DNA from: Ancistrus triradiatus
Taxonomy: Eukaryota > Chordata > Actinopteri > Siluriformes > Loricariidae
DNA length: 64,000 nt
Assembly (NCBI GenBank): GCA_025084515.1
Contig: JAJAGP010001518.1
Coordinates: 1 to 64,000 of the forward strand
Reading direction: 5' to 3'
Part shown: positions 53,568 through 64,000 of the stretch, in pieces
Layout: every line of letters starts with the position of its first letter
Numbering within the stretch: the stretch's first letter is position 1
Notes under the pieces: model-generated
What the model was told of the DNA's origin: nothing
Databases searched by the model: none
What the model saw: the letters and a program-made list of their open reading frames with translations, nothing else
Program-made: the position numbers and the translations under genes

Positions 53568-54526
53568 AAAACAATCTTACCTGATCTAACCTGATCCTCT
53601 CTGCCGTTTCATGCTCCGTGTAGAAGCTTGTCATCACCTCTAATGCATAGTTTGAACTCACACATTTTGAATCCTCAGTAGTAGTAAATCCCTTATCTGC
53701 TTTTATTAGCAAACAGAATTGTTTCCCCTTGGCTAAGGGATCATACCTGGGTTTATATTTAGCGGAAGACCTGGTGGCCAGCCACAGTCATGCACATTAG
53801 AACAGAGAGATTATGTAGGTGTAATATTAAATGGCAGCCTTCCCTCCCATGACTCAGGCTTTAGGGCATTGTGCTTGCTCAGCACAGGTGCTTGATTTGT
53901 CAGTACACAATGACTGGTCTTCTGCCAAAATCTTCCTGCTCTTTGCATGAACGTGTACACTCCCTCCCGAGAGCTGATATTACCGACTCATGTGGTTTTT
54001 AACAGGAAAGGAGAGGAATGCGCATTCAATGTTTGTATAATCTGTGGGGTTTTTTTAAACCTTGAGAGAAACTTTTCTCAGACTCGTCTCAGACTTGATA
54101 CTGAATCCAAAACATAGACTCTTCCACATTATCAGGTACAGTCAGGTTAATCCCGAATGCCGGTGTGTTTCCACCAGGCGTTGCTGAAATGCAGTTAATG
54201 CTACGTGAGATCATGATGTTTATCATTTTGTTTGCTTTTCATAATAAGGGCGCTGTAGGTAAGCCCTTCAGGAACTCCCTGCTTTGCTGTACGTGATGTA
54301 GACACCAACCCCCATAAAAATCAAATTCCTGCTGTTCACATTTCACTCTAGCTTATGTTGCATGGAACGCCCGGCTCGACTGAAAGACACCGGCAGAACC
54401 AGAGCCCCTGTTTTAGATCCACATAGAGCTGAATTTTTTTAAATGAGTATTTGTAGGTACTGTATGTGTTTGAGTAAAATGGAGCATTGTTTGTTAGATT
54501 CTGTAAATTACACAGAACTGTGTGTG
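53568..54526. other. No recognisable feature
   Basis: Sequence between two copies of a duplicated segment. No repeat or domain found inside. Confidence 0.5.
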
Positions 54527-54699
54527 AATGGAGACACAAAATTGTGTTTCAGCCTGTGATCGTGCCGCTCATTGTCCTGATAAGAACTGTTTTTAAAAAT
54601 AGCTCTTAAAGTTCACACTATGTGTTGGTGAGATGCTTATTATTTTAGCAAAACTGCAGACTTGTCTTACCTTTAGTGTGTAGCTTGACCTGGCCAAAA
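54527..54699 (+). repeat. Direct duplication, copy 2
   Basis: CCTGTGATCGTGCCGCTCAT at 54553 to TAGCTTGACCTGGCCAAAAG. Many substitutions against copy 1 show that the duplication is old. Confidence 0.65.
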
Positions 54700-54743
54700 G
54701 CATTCTATTATGTATGTATTAATATATATGTATTATTATTGTA

Positions 54744-54746
<3 letters not shown>

Positions 54747-54813
<67 letters not shown>

Positions 54814-54965
54814 TACATACATATATAGTCAACTATTAAATAAGGTTTTCTTGCAGCCCCCCTATGTGTGGTTGTATTGTATATATATATAGATATATAT
54901 ATATATATTATATATATATGATTATATAAGATATCTGGTGTGTGTGTATATATATACAACATATA

Positions 54966-55018
<53 letters not shown>

Positions 55019-55086
55019 CTACACACATATATATATATATAGATATTAACATACCCAATATATATATATATATAATGTATATATGT

Positions 55087-55119
<33 letters not shown>

Positions 55120-55235
55120 GATAATACGTATCTTATATAATATATAGAATTATATATATATCCTTGTATATATATATATATATATACGTATATATATATA
55201 TATATATATATACATATATATTTATGTATTTATAC
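54747..55235. repeat. (GT)n/(TA)n microsatellite complex, ~490 bp
   Basis: A GT run (54747-54780), TA run, a 60-base unique island (GTCAACTATTAAATAAGGTT... at 54828), then about 350 bases of TA-rich repeats with ACACAC and GTGTGT interruptions. Confidence 0.95.
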
Positions 55236-55242
55236 ACATAAG

Positions 55243-55690
55243 GGCTGCAAGAAACACCTATTTTAATAGTTGAATAATCTATTGATTATTACAATATGAA
55301 TCACTCTATTATGTACTATTATGTAGCTACGAGTCGTTACATTTAGCTTGAGGTTGTTTTATGCATTTGCCAACTAACAGCCAAGACAAGCAATATGAAT
55401 ACCTGATTTTCAAAAACCAGTGTTAATGAACTTTCCCGCTAATACAAATGATAAATAAAAGTCCGATATCTTTATCCTGTCAAAACTGAAAACCAATGCT
55501 GTGCAAAAGTAGCAGCAACAAAATGTAACTTTTGTAATTAAATCATAAACAGGTTTGTTGTGAATAATGGTTACTTCCGTCTCTGTCCCAACTCCATTAA
55601 CAATTCAAGAGAACATGCATTTCCAAAGACAAAATGTGGGATGGGGTTCTCCCTGCCAGTGTAACTGAAACCTTTTTTTTCTGAGTTAAG
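55243..55690 (+). mobile_element. hAT-like element, copy 3 of 3
   Basis: Opens AGGGCTGCAAGAAACACCTA with ATAGTTGAATAATCTATTGA, a hAT-type left end. It then follows the same block order as 40.6-41.2 kb to CAAAATGTGGGATGGGGTTC. The right end was not recognised. Confidence 0.65.
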
Positions 55691-56224
55691 TGCGAAGTGA
55701 TTTTGAGAAAACAAGTTTATATTCAATTTTAACAAAACAATACAAATGTGTTAACCTAAAGTGCAGAAGTCAATGTTTTAGTCACAGCTTTCATGTGTCT
55801 TGTACGTTTCCTCAATAAATAAGATTTGGTTCAGGTGATTACCTAGTCAGTAAATCATTAAGCAGAATGAGGTGTGTCTGTGTTAGAATACTGCCGTAGA
55901 ATTTCTGCCGTACATGTCGAGTGGTCTCTTTTTTTTTTTTTCCAGAGCTGACGAAGTGTAGAAGTATATTTTGGACAATGTCCCAAGTGAGTAAGGTATT
56001 GTTTCATGATGTTATCGTGGGGTTTTTTGAGATGTAAGCAAATTTGAGATTTTTACCTCATTATTATTATTATTAGTAGTAGTAGTATTATTGCAGTTGT
56101 GTGAAAAGTATCATTCTATCCATTTAAATATTCTTTTTTTAATGCTTGAAAGATTCTAATAAACAAACAATCCATTTATTTATTTCTATATGTGTAATTC
56201 TTGTGCATCTCAAACCTTACATAT
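55691..56224. other. No recognisable feature
   Basis: T-run at 55929-55941 and a short ATT/AGT run at 56061-56088. Otherwise nothing. Confidence 0.5.
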
Positions 56225-56551
56225 AGTACTGTGCAAAAGTATTAGGCCACTGTTAGATTTGTTGTTTTAGCAATGGTATAATGACCATATATAATTATGG
56301 CGCTTTATTAAGATACAAACAGAAAGTACAGGAAATATGTACACAAAATGGCTTAGGGAAAAAGTTGTTTCTTGGCTGCTATCCTTCTAAAAAAAAAAAA
56401 CCATTCCTCATCAAGCTGCTTTGGACTGTAGAAGTGTCAAACTTCGCATCCCAATGAAGCTGCCAGATGCTGCTATTGCTCAGGTGTAAGGTCACACTAA
56501 ATAGTTACCATTGCATAGACATTTGTATTATATATATTAATATTGAGACTG

Positions 56552-56593
<42 letters not shown>

Positions 56594-56778
56594 ATATTAT
56601 ATATATATAAATATAAGGTCACACTAAACAGTTACCATTGCAGCCTATAGAAGCCTAGACTTTGTATTATATATATTAATATTGAGATATATATTACTAT
56701 TGATATCTATATAATATGTGTGTGTATATATATTTCCAGTCCTCATTTAATATATAAAAATCAAATGTCTATCATATA

Positions 56779-56819
<41 letters not shown>

Positions 56820-56918
56820 ATATATATATATAATATATATACTATATATATATTTATGCTTTGCTTAAAACCGCAATCTGTTTGTGGTGTGGTGGCCTAA
56901 AACTTTTGCACAATACTG
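56225..56918 (-). mobile_element. T3 copy enlarged by AT repeats and an internal duplication
   Basis: Ends GTACTGTGCAAAAGTATTAG and the complement at AACTTTTGCACAATACTG (TA at 56919-56920). The complement of CCAAAGCAGCTTGATGAGGA and the AGCAGCCAAGAAAC region matches the 12.2-12.3 kb copy in the opposite orientation. A block AAGGTCACACTAAA(T/C)AGTTACC occurs at 56491 and 56616, each followed by TTTGTATTATATATATTAAT. TA microsatellites have grown inside. Confidence 0.8.
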
Positions 56919-56920
56919 TA

Positions 56921-57224
56921 GCCGCAACATATCCTTTTAAATATTGCTAGTTCACTCTTTGTTATTGCTGATGTTCAATGATTTATAGAAATAAAGTTCT
57001 TATAATATCAGTATAATTCTGCTCTCGTTCCCTCAGAATTATTAGTAGGAATAAATCAGGTACTTACAGTGCTGGTGGTTTTTGTAGTTCAGTACGTTCC
57101 TCTGTCCTGAGGTTGCCACCCCCGAATAAAATCAGCAGACATGCCTTTCGTAGGCTTTGGAGACAAGTCCATGATTTCATCAGGAGCCATCTGATACTAG
57201 AACAGTAACTCATCTCTAGATCCT
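56921..57224. other. No recognisable feature
   Basis: Unique-looking 300 bases; a 60-codon minus frame without a motif. Confidence 0.5.
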
Positions 57225-57975
57225 CGCTTTTGTTTTGTTTTTTCAAACTGTCTGCTCTCTTGACGTATCACTTTCTTGTATCTTATAGATTGTCTCTCCA
57301 TCTCTTGCCGTCTCACTTTTTCTCTCTGTCTGCATCTCATGCTTTGTCTCACCTTTTGTCTGTCTTCTCCAATTCTGTCTACCCTTGCCTCTCGTCTCTT
57401 GCTTTGTCTCATGATCTGTCTCTATACTTCTGTCTCTCCTTGCCCCATCTCCCTCTGCTTCTTTTGATGTGTCTTACTGTTTTTGTCTGTCCTTTCCCCG
57501 TCTCCCTCTCACTCCCTGTCTGTCACTCCCCCTACTGGTGTCTCTTTCTGTCTTTGTCTTTTCTTCTCTGAATCTGTCTCTTCATGCATATCCCTGTCTC
57601 GCTGTCTCTCTTTATGTGTCTTGCTCTGTGTCTGTCTCTTCCGTTTTTGTTCTCTTGTCCTTGTGTCTCTCCTAGTTTGTCTATGTCTGTGCATCTCCTT
57701 CCCTGGCTCTTGTACTGTCTTCCTCTCACTGTCTCACATCAGTCTCAGTTCTGTCTCTGTCTGTTCTTCTGCCTCACACTATCAGTCTCTGTTTCCTTGA
57801 TGACTGTTTTGTCTTTTTCTCTTCTATCCCCACCTTTCTTATTGCAGCTCTCTAATTCTGCATCTCTGTCCTTCTTTGTCTTCCTCTGTCTTATTTTTAC
57901 TCCTTTACCTGTCTCTTTCTTAGTCCCTCTCCATCTTCCTGTCTCTCTGAATTACTCTCTGTATCTCTCTCATAG
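57225..57975. repeat. Pyrimidine-rich minisatellite (TCTGTCTC-like), ~750 bp
   Basis: Plus strand dominated by TCTGTCTC, TTGTCT and CTCTCC phrases with a loose 8-20 base repetition. Leu/Ser/Cys-rich plus frames and Arg/Gln/Glu-rich minus frames (up to 134 codons) follow from the composition. Strand asymmetry of this size can favour triplex or slipped structures. Confidence 0.9.
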
Positions 57976-58518
57976 GCTGAATGTTTGATATGTCTGATAG
58001 GTCTCTAGTTCTCCATGGACGAGACGAGCTCTGCAGAGTGCCAGAGTGTCAGCCTTTATATCCTCTGTGGCGATTACACTGGAAGTGCGTTTCCCTCTGT
58101 CGTCTGTGTGGCTTCGGTGGGATGGGATTACCCTCGCTCTTACTCAGGAACCAGAGCATTACCTGACAGAAAGTGGGGTGAAGGTACAGCTAAACCTTCC
58201 CTTGTTAATGTTTGATCAGATACACACGGTGGTCATGTGGCTGCATGTTCATTGTTTGTCAAATGTATTCTATAATGGTTACTAGGAACAACCCGAGCTG
58301 CTCCTTTTCCCGAGAACTGAAACTGTACTTCCATTAGTACCCCAGAAATACACCTGAAATGGGTTTGTAAGTCAGAACAAGTGTGCAGGGAAAGTCCCAT
58401 TTTGTTATTTTGTTATGAGATTAATACTGAATTTAAACAATTTTTTTTGAGCACCTAGAGTTTGTATGCTAGTAACACGAGAGACTGTTCACACACTGTG
58501 TGTTCTGACTCGCTGTGC
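57976..58518. other. No recognisable feature
   Basis: Three overlapping forward frames at 57981-58285 disagree in phase and contain no known domain. Confidence 0.45.

Positions 58519-58569
<51 letters not shown>
58519..58569. repeat. (TG)n-(AG)n microsatellite
   Basis: About 20 bases of TG then about 30 bases of AG. Confidence 0.97.
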
Positions 58570-58571
<2 letters not shown>

Positions 58572-58898
58572 ACCGTATATACTGTATACAAATGTATTTA
58601 ATAATGTAATATATTAGTGTAATTAAAATGTTCAGTGTGCTGGCTTTGAAAGAGATTATTATTATTATTAATTATGCATTTAAAACATTTGAATAGAATT
58701 GTACTTTATACACTGTGTATATAACACTATACACACTCACTCAAATGTATGAAACAAATATAGTGTTAAATACTGTATAAGTTCATGTTTGTTCATGGTT
58801 AAACACACACATGCACGCAGTGTGCTGGTTTTAAATGGATATGTTTTATTATCATCATCATCATTATTATTATGTACATAACCTTCAAGCATAATGTA
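58570..58898. other. No gene; small local duplication
   Basis: CAGTGTGCTGGCTTTGAAAG with an (ATT)n run (58633-58672) and CAGTGTGCTGGTTTTAAATG with an (ATC/ATT)n run (58818-58872) look like two copies of one segment about 185 bases apart. Confidence 0.5.
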
Positions 58899-58907
58899 TT
58901 TATATAT

Positions 58908-58941
<34 letters not shown>

Positions 58942-59056
58942 GATATATATATATATATATATCTATATATATGTGTATATATATATACGTATATATATAG
59001 ATATATATACACATATATATATAGATATATATACACATATATATATACACATATAC

Positions 59057-59151
<95 letters not shown>

Positions 59152-59152
59152 G
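58899..59152. repeat. (TA)n/(GT)n microsatellite complex, ~250 bp
   Basis: Long TA runs broken by ATATACACATATATATATAG units and a 20-base GT run at 59071-59090. Tyr-Ile frames on both strands (up to 141 codons) are artefacts. Confidence 0.97.
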
Positions 59153-59445
59153 AAGCACACACACACTCTTACTCTACATTTTTTATTATCTTTATTTAAT
59201 ACTACTTGTCCCTGGAATTCATTTCATTGTTTGTTGTTCTGGATCTCAATGGACATGTATTATAATTATTATTATTATTATTCTTATCATTATTATTAAA
59301 TGTACAAGTATGGCACGCAAACTGGTCTCCACTCACATCCTGTTCTCATTCTTACTATTAATTTTGTAATAACACTCGCATTTGCAATTGCATTTAGTCC
59401 TTTAACAGATTGTCTAACTGATACATTTTTTACAGTAAAATCCCA
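59153..59445. other. No gene; short (ATT)n run
   Basis: (ATT)n at about 59259-59298. No other feature. Confidence 0.5.
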
Positions 59446-59533
59446 GCAATTAAGGCCCAACAGTGGCAGTGCTTGGTCTTGAATCTTGAATCTTCTGGTC
59501 CATAGTCCAGGACCTTAACCTCTGTGCTAATAC
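59446..59533 (-). mobile_element. V-SINE fragment, head and middle only
   Basis: GGCCCAACAGTGGCAGTGCT and TTCTGGTCCATAGTCCAGGA match the reverse V-SINE middle and head. The B-box region is disrupted (CTTGAATCTTGAATC) and the tail is absent. Confidence 0.7.
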
Positions 59534-62040
59534 GAATTCTTATTTATAGTCATTCATTTTTTAATAGAATATCTATTGAAAGCGTTCCACATTATTAAGC
59601 TGCATCAATTTCATGTAACTGCTGATGGCACTGGTTTTTGGGTGAATTTTGAATGCCCTTTTATTTTGGCACACAGGCATCCCAAAGTTTGAAACTGGGG
59701 TCAACTGTGTTAGATGGGACTCCTCATTTAGGGGGGCTGTAGCAGGAGCGAAGCTTGCGGTCATGGGGCACTGGAACCCCCTGAACTCCCAAAGAGCCAC
59801 CTGCTTTCCCATGGTAAGCACCCTGTGTGTCCCACTGTGAGATCTCAAATGCTTCATGCATAGTTTTAATTTCTATTACTCTTCTTCCTATGACTTTTTG
59901 TATTTAGGTAGCACAACGGGCTTCAGGTCAAACTTAAAATAAAAGGCAACACAAGTTGCCAGTATGCCTGTAAATTCCAAGGAATGCTCGGAACACCCAT
60001 ATTGAGATTTCACTCATCTCATACTTTGTCTTGGCAGCTGGGGTCTGTTTGATTAAAGATGTTTGATTGCTCATGAGGGGCTTTATCAGTTGTACTGAAT
60101 GGCCGAAACTCCATTTTTCCCTACCGTTTAAAGACTGAACATGATTCACACCTGTAATCTTGTCAGGCTGTTGTGACGCAGAGATCCAGAGATTTTGCCT
60201 GGTGTGAAACCACCACGTTTGTTTTTGATATTTGGCTTAATTTTAAAAAGATGGAGTGATTTCTGTATAATGTGCTGTAGGTGTGATTCACAGTACCAAG
60301 GAACAGGGGAAAAAACTTCGGCATGTTCCCAGTAAGCTTTAGAGGGAACCTTTGAATGAACATGCATGCCCACCCATGACCTACGTCACGAAAACTGCCA
60401 GGTTGGGATGGTAAGGGATCTCACGAAATTCACAGGCAGTGAATGTAATTTCATTTTGCCCAGAGAACGATGGGAAAAATGGAGACGATTCGGCGTCTGT
60501 GTTCTCCGAAGTTATAGAATTCAGGGTGAAACAGAGTATTTGGCATTACATTTTACAGTATGGATACACAGAGTTGCAGGTCACTATGGATTTAAATACT
60601 TGAAATAATAACAGAAATTGTTTTTAATTGATTTTGTTTTCTCGTTTTACCCCAGCTTTATTCTAGTTGGGGTCACACGTTTGGTTTTGGAACTCAAAGA
60701 GCTCGGGGAAGCACGCACTGTTGTTACACTGCGGTTCCCATAATTAAACAACATTTACAGTTGTTTTCCTTCCAGCATTTAAATAGCTATTGGGTTTCTC
60801 TGAACCTTGTTACACTTGCAGCCAATCGGCATACACACAGGTCTTCAAAAACATATAGTAACTGTAATAATAAGTATAAACTCAATTTATTTTAATAACT
60901 ACAAATTAATGAGGCACAACAGTTTAATACTCTAATCCAATGGTTCCCAACCTGGGAGGCTTTGTCTGCTCTGATGGTGCTCTGAGTTTGTTAAAAATAC
61001 AATTTGCACGTTACATAAACTTAAAATAACACACTCAGTGGAAAAAATCTTTATAAAATGACTTAAACATATATTGTTTGATTTTTAGTTACATGCTTAA
61101 CTCTCCTGAAAAGGGAAAAGGAGCCAAAATGAAAAAGGGGAGAAAGCTGTAATTGATGTTAATTGTTACCTATACAGACTAGCAATGAATCACTTTATTC
61201 TTTTTGTCTGTGTACAGGTTGGGGGGTGCGCAGCTTTTTTTTGAAAGTCGTATGGGGGGCTCAAAGGAAAAAAAGTTTGCTCTAACTTCAGGACCTTGCT
61301 ATTGAGTCCCAGTAGTCCAACTGCAGTCTAGCCTTGAGTGATGAACTGTGGCCACTACCCATGGATAGGCATCCAACAAATTCCCCCACCCCAGCCCTCC
61401 CTGGGGATTGGGGTGGCACTGGGGTGGCCTGTGGTGGTCTAAGATACCCTCCGAGGCCAGGTCAGGCATCATTTGTATACACAACTGGCTGTGTCTGAGG
61501 GAGAAGGATCATTCCCCAGCACTGCAGCAGTGACCCCCTACATGGCCCTGCGATGGAACGTTGTCCCATCCAGATTACATTTAAGACTGTGCTTAAGTAC
61601 AGTATCTTCTCTGAGGATAGGAATTGTGTAAAGATTTCTTTCATGGAACCCTTCCCTTTAAAAAAGTTTGTAGTTATGGAGGTGGCACCTGAACGCCACA
61701 AGATTCAGCTCAAATGCGCCATTCTAAGACCGTGATCTCCTCTTTGCCGCTCTTGCCATCTCCACCTGACTTCGAGTTCAGTCCGTTTCGTTAACGTACC
61801 ACCTGCACCATCATTAACTGCCACTAGAGGGTGATACTTCCCTTTACAGTCTTTCTCCAACTACTGCGCGATCTGAAGACTCGTAGGCACAAAGAGAGAT
61901 TCCGTGTGTCGCTAATCAGAAAAAAGTGTTTGCATTTGTTTTTTTTTAAACCATGGCAGGATATAACCTTGGATGTCTGGAGGGTGTGTGGTTGCTTGGG
62001 ATTGTTTTGATTTTGAAAAGTCATGCAAGAATTTTAGAAG
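59534..62040. other. Longest stretch without a recognised feature
   Basis: About 2.5 kb. GGTTCCCAACCTGGGAGGC (60942) recalls the start of a common dispersed repeat but continues without match. Frames at 59573-61735 overlap on both strands and have no domain I can name. If this window touches a gene, an exon could be hidden here, but I cannot point to one. Confidence 0.45.
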
Positions 62041-62095
62041 TAATTTAGCAGACGCAGTTATCCAGAGCAGATACAACGTGCAAGTAGCTGTGGGT
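62041..62095 (-). mobile_element. Diverged V-SINE tail fragment
   Basis: TTTAGCAGACGCAGTTATCCAGAGCAG with AGTAGCTGTGGG is an eroded piece of a reverse V-SINE lying directly before a fresh one. Confidence 0.6.
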
Positions 62096-62279
62096 TTACA
62101 TTTACATTTACAGCATTTAGCAGACGCCCTTATCCAGAGCGACTTACAGTTGATACAATCTTACAATCCAAGCAATTGTGGGTTAAGGGCCTTGCTCAAG
62201 GACCCAACAGTGGTGGCTTGGCAGAGGTGGGATTTGAACCCATAGTCAAGTACCTTAACCGCTAGGATACCACAGTCCC
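62096..62279 (-). mobile_element. V-SINE, near full length
   Basis: Reverse copy. About 17 bases beside the B box are deleted (TTTGAACCC/ATAGTCAAG). Tail has three TTTACA units. Confidence 0.9.
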
Positions 62280-62663
62280 AGTTAAGGGTCATGCTCAACA
62301 GTGCCCAAAAGTGCTGGGACATGACATAACTTGACAACGTAAAAGCGCAGATCTACAGTAGATAAGTAGATATGTAAAAGACATTCAGCAAATCCTTTGC
62401 TCTTTAATTACAATCTTTTTTGTTGACATAAGGTCGGGTGATGACACGGCTTTCTATATCAGTGTACAGCTTGCTGTATGAGATTAACCGGACAGATAAA
62501 AAAGGTTATCAAATATTTTCATATCAACCAGCATATCTGCTCTGTTACACTAGTGACACAAGCATTAAGTCACTTAATATCTCATCACTTGTTTCTCAGA
62601 TATGTTGTAACTTATCTGGACTGGTTAATAGCCTCTTTTGTAGCTCCACTGTGCTGCCTGCAT
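62280..62663. other. No recognisable feature
   Basis: Nothing supported; overlapping forward frames 62438-62851 are discussed among the rejected items. Confidence 0.45.
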
Positions 62664-62870
62664 ACAGTAAAAACCCTGCTATCCAAATGTACCTCCTTTC
62701 TCAAAATGGTTTGGATAGCAAGTATTCAGGTAGCGAGAGTTCTGTGTCCATTACTTCTAGTGGGAAAACTCCTTCCTCGTTCCTGCATTCAAGTGCTTTC
62801 AGTGATGTCCGCATAGTATTGGATGACCGCAGACACAGCCTCGTGTTCTAGCCCTAGAGGCAAGAAGCGA
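62664..62870 (-). mobile_element. Possible Tigger-like 3' terminus
   Basis: CAGTAAAAACCCTGCTATCC and GGTTTGGATAGCAAGTATTC resemble the ends of pogo/Tigger-type elements, where such phrases repeat in the terminal repeat. The minus frame 62789-63004 ends LEHEAVSAVIQYYADITEST, which could be the tail of its protein. Weak. Confidence 0.3.
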
Positions 62871-63012
62871 ACTGGGGAATCCTCCATTCTTGCCCATAAG
62901 TATTTCCTGGCACCATGTTGTGTGTTTCCTGGGCACCTTTGCTGATGTCCATAAAGGTCAGTAATATATGAATAAATTAATTCAGAAAAACAATTTAGAA
63001 ACAATTTATAGT

Positions 63013-63205
63013 TTGAATTACAGACTGTAGTCCATCTGTTTCTCTACATGCTTTGTTCATCTCATTTAATATGTTCTCCAATGGTCAGGACAGTACAGTA
63101 CAGGACCAGCACAGATCAGGTAGTATTTGACTGGTGGATCATTCTCAGTGTTGTGCTGGTATGAGACACAGCAGTGCTGCTGGAGTTTTTAAACTCTGTT
63201 CATTC
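63013..63205 (+). mobile_element. T4-type element, left arm of an inverted repeat
   Basis: GTAGTCCATCTGTTTCTCTA, CATGCTTTGTTCATC, GACCAGCACAGATCAGGTAG and GGTGGATCATTCTCAG. These reappear as complements at 63540-63690. The CACTTTATTAGG end is missing on this side. Confidence 0.75.
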
Positions 63206-63335
63206 ACTATGCAGTCCTCTACATGAACTCACGTACGTGGTTTGTGCACTTTGTCCTCCACTGCTTACAGGATGCTGGTGGCTGGACATTTTTGGTTGAT
63301 GGACTGTTTTCAGTCCAGCAGTCTGATCCATTCAT

Positions 63336-63524
63336 ACATTTACAGCATTTAGCAGACGCCCTTATCCAGAGAGACTTACAATTGGTACATTCTTACAATC
63401 CAAGCAGTTGTGGGTTAAGGGCCTTGCTCAAGGACCCAACAGTGGCAGCTTGGCAGAGGTGGGATTTGAACTCTGGACCTTCTGGTCCATAGTCCAGCCT
63501 TACCTGCTAGGCTACCACAGGCCC
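63336..63524 (-). mobile_element. V-SINE inside the inverted repeat
   Basis: Reverse copy, ACATTTACAGCATTTAGCAG to GCTACCACAGG, complete apart from a short loss beside the head. Lies in the loop between the two T4-type arms. Confidence 0.92.
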
Positions 63525-63529
63525 ACATC

Positions 63530-63738
63530 AGTGTCAATGCAGTGCTGAGAATGATCCACCACCCAAGTAGTACCTGATCTGTGCTGGTCCGGGGGGGCCC
63601 TGACCATTACAGAACAGAGTAAAGGGGACGAACAAAGCATGTAGAGAAACAGATGGACTACAGCCTGTAATTGTAGAACTACAACGTGGACAATGAGCGT
63701 AGAAACAAGGAGGTGTGCCTGACAAAGTGATGAATGTG
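63530..63738 (-). mobile_element. T4-type element, right arm of an inverted repeat
   Basis: Complement of the left arm, extended to AACAAGGAGGTGTGCCTGAC and AAAGTG, which is the T4 terminal repeat. Together with the left arm it forms a pair of roughly 160 bases separated by about 340. Confidence 0.75.
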
Positions 63739-64000
63739 TATCTGTTCATCTGAACAATGTCTCAAGCTTGAAAAATGTGTTGGCATGTGTTTCTTTCAGC
63801 TCACGTTTCACTGTTTGTTCAGTGTAAGCTTGACTCTTTTCTTCTTTCATCCCTTTGAAAGAAAGCGTGAGTAATTTCATAGGCAGGTTAGTCAGTATGA
63901 AAGGTGTGTCGTGCCGTGTGTAAAGAGTTATTCGAGGAAAGTTATTCAACTCCAAGGCCTAATGGAAACTGTCAGCATGAAGCAATGGAGTATAATAGGT
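63739..64000. other. No recognisable feature
   Basis: Nothing identified up to the window end. Confidence 0.5.

Noticed and set aside
57230..57988. Leu/Ser/Cys-rich frames up to 134 codons that look like membrane proteins
   Set aside because: Composition effect of the pyrimidine tract; frames overlap in several phases and the opposite strand is open too.
58737..59199. Tyr-Ile-rich frames up to 141 codons
   Set aside because: Translation of TA/GT microsatellite on both strands.
59649..59840. 63-codon frame with a conserved-looking stretch (GVNCVRWDSSFRG)
   Set aside because: No splice sites or partner exons seen, and the minus strand is open as well; not enough to call an exon.
62438..62851. 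137- and 112-codon overlapping plus frames
   Set aside because: Two phases open together and their 3' part covers what looks like a Tigger-like terminus on the other strand.

Overview
The window looks like non-coding chromosomal DNA from a teleost fish. The evidence is the repeat content: many copies of a tRNA-derived SINE of the V-SINE/HE1 type, several Tc1/mariner families typical of fish, hAT and pogo/Tigger-like elements, and long (GT)n, (CT)n and (TA)n microsatellites. The particular SINE and the 'TCAAGTCAAGTC...TATAGCGCTTTTTAC' repeat are ones I associate with ostariophysans such as catfishes, but that placement is recall and weak. I found no protein-coding gene I could name, no rRNA, no functional tRNA gene and no CRISPR array. 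Almost every open frame lies in a transposase relic, a microsatellite or a minisatellite.

Family labels used below: T1 = Tc1-like, terminal repeat CAGTGGGGCAAAAAAGTAT; T2 = Tc1-like, CAGTGGTGCTTGAAAGTTTG; T3 = Tc1-like, CAGTACTGTGCAAAAGTC; T4 = Tc1-like, CACTCACCGGCCACTTTATT; T5 = Tc1/IS630-like relics with a 'STVHNII' helix-turn-helix; V-SINE = tRNA-headed SINE with A box, B box and the tail GGATAAGGGCGTCTGCTAAA; R2 = short dispersed repeat starting TCAAGTCAAGTC.

Layout. 0-4.2 kb: V-SINE, R2, microsatellites, one exon-like segment near 1.6 kb and a degenerate minisatellite. 4.2-12.5 kb: a T1 cluster (five copies, most internally deleted), with a pogo-like element inside the first copy, a T5 relic and a T3 copy. 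13-22 kb: scattered V-SINEs, Tigger-like pieces, a TA-flanked inverted-repeat element with a nested fragment, and long stretches with nothing recognisable. 22.6-24.4 kb: a V-SINE directly followed by a nearly full-length but broken T2 element. 24.6-30.5 kb: hAT-like, T4 and T1 pieces and a nested R2. 30.6-32.9 kb: an old minisatellite whose units carry a small palindrome, interrupted by R2 and two SINEs. 33.4-34.6 kb: a complete non-autonomous hAT element with an 8-bp target duplication. 35-40 kb: AT microsatellite, G-rich minisatellite, SINE clusters and transposase relics. 41.4-42.8 kb: a 1.4-kb minisatellite with an approximately 20-bp unit, followed by a CpG-dense patch. 43.7-51.6 kb: R2, T3, a T2 deletion derivative, a five-unit head-to-tail SINE array and a T5 relic. 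52-53 kb: an inverted-repeat element split by a second element that opens with a 32-bp perfect palindrome. 54.7-59.2 kb: large AT/GT microsatellites, an expanded T3 copy and a 0.7-kb pyrimidine tract. 59.2-64 kb: mostly featureless, ending in V-SINEs and a long inverted repeat.

Nothing here works as a pathway. The shared theme is layered insertion, internal deletion and tandem expansion. The relative order of several events can be read from the sequence. I did not find a convincing new functional system; the most useful leads are the hairpin-unit minisatellite, the palindrome-headed element at 52.4 kb, the tandem and inverted SINE arrangements, and the single exon-like segment.
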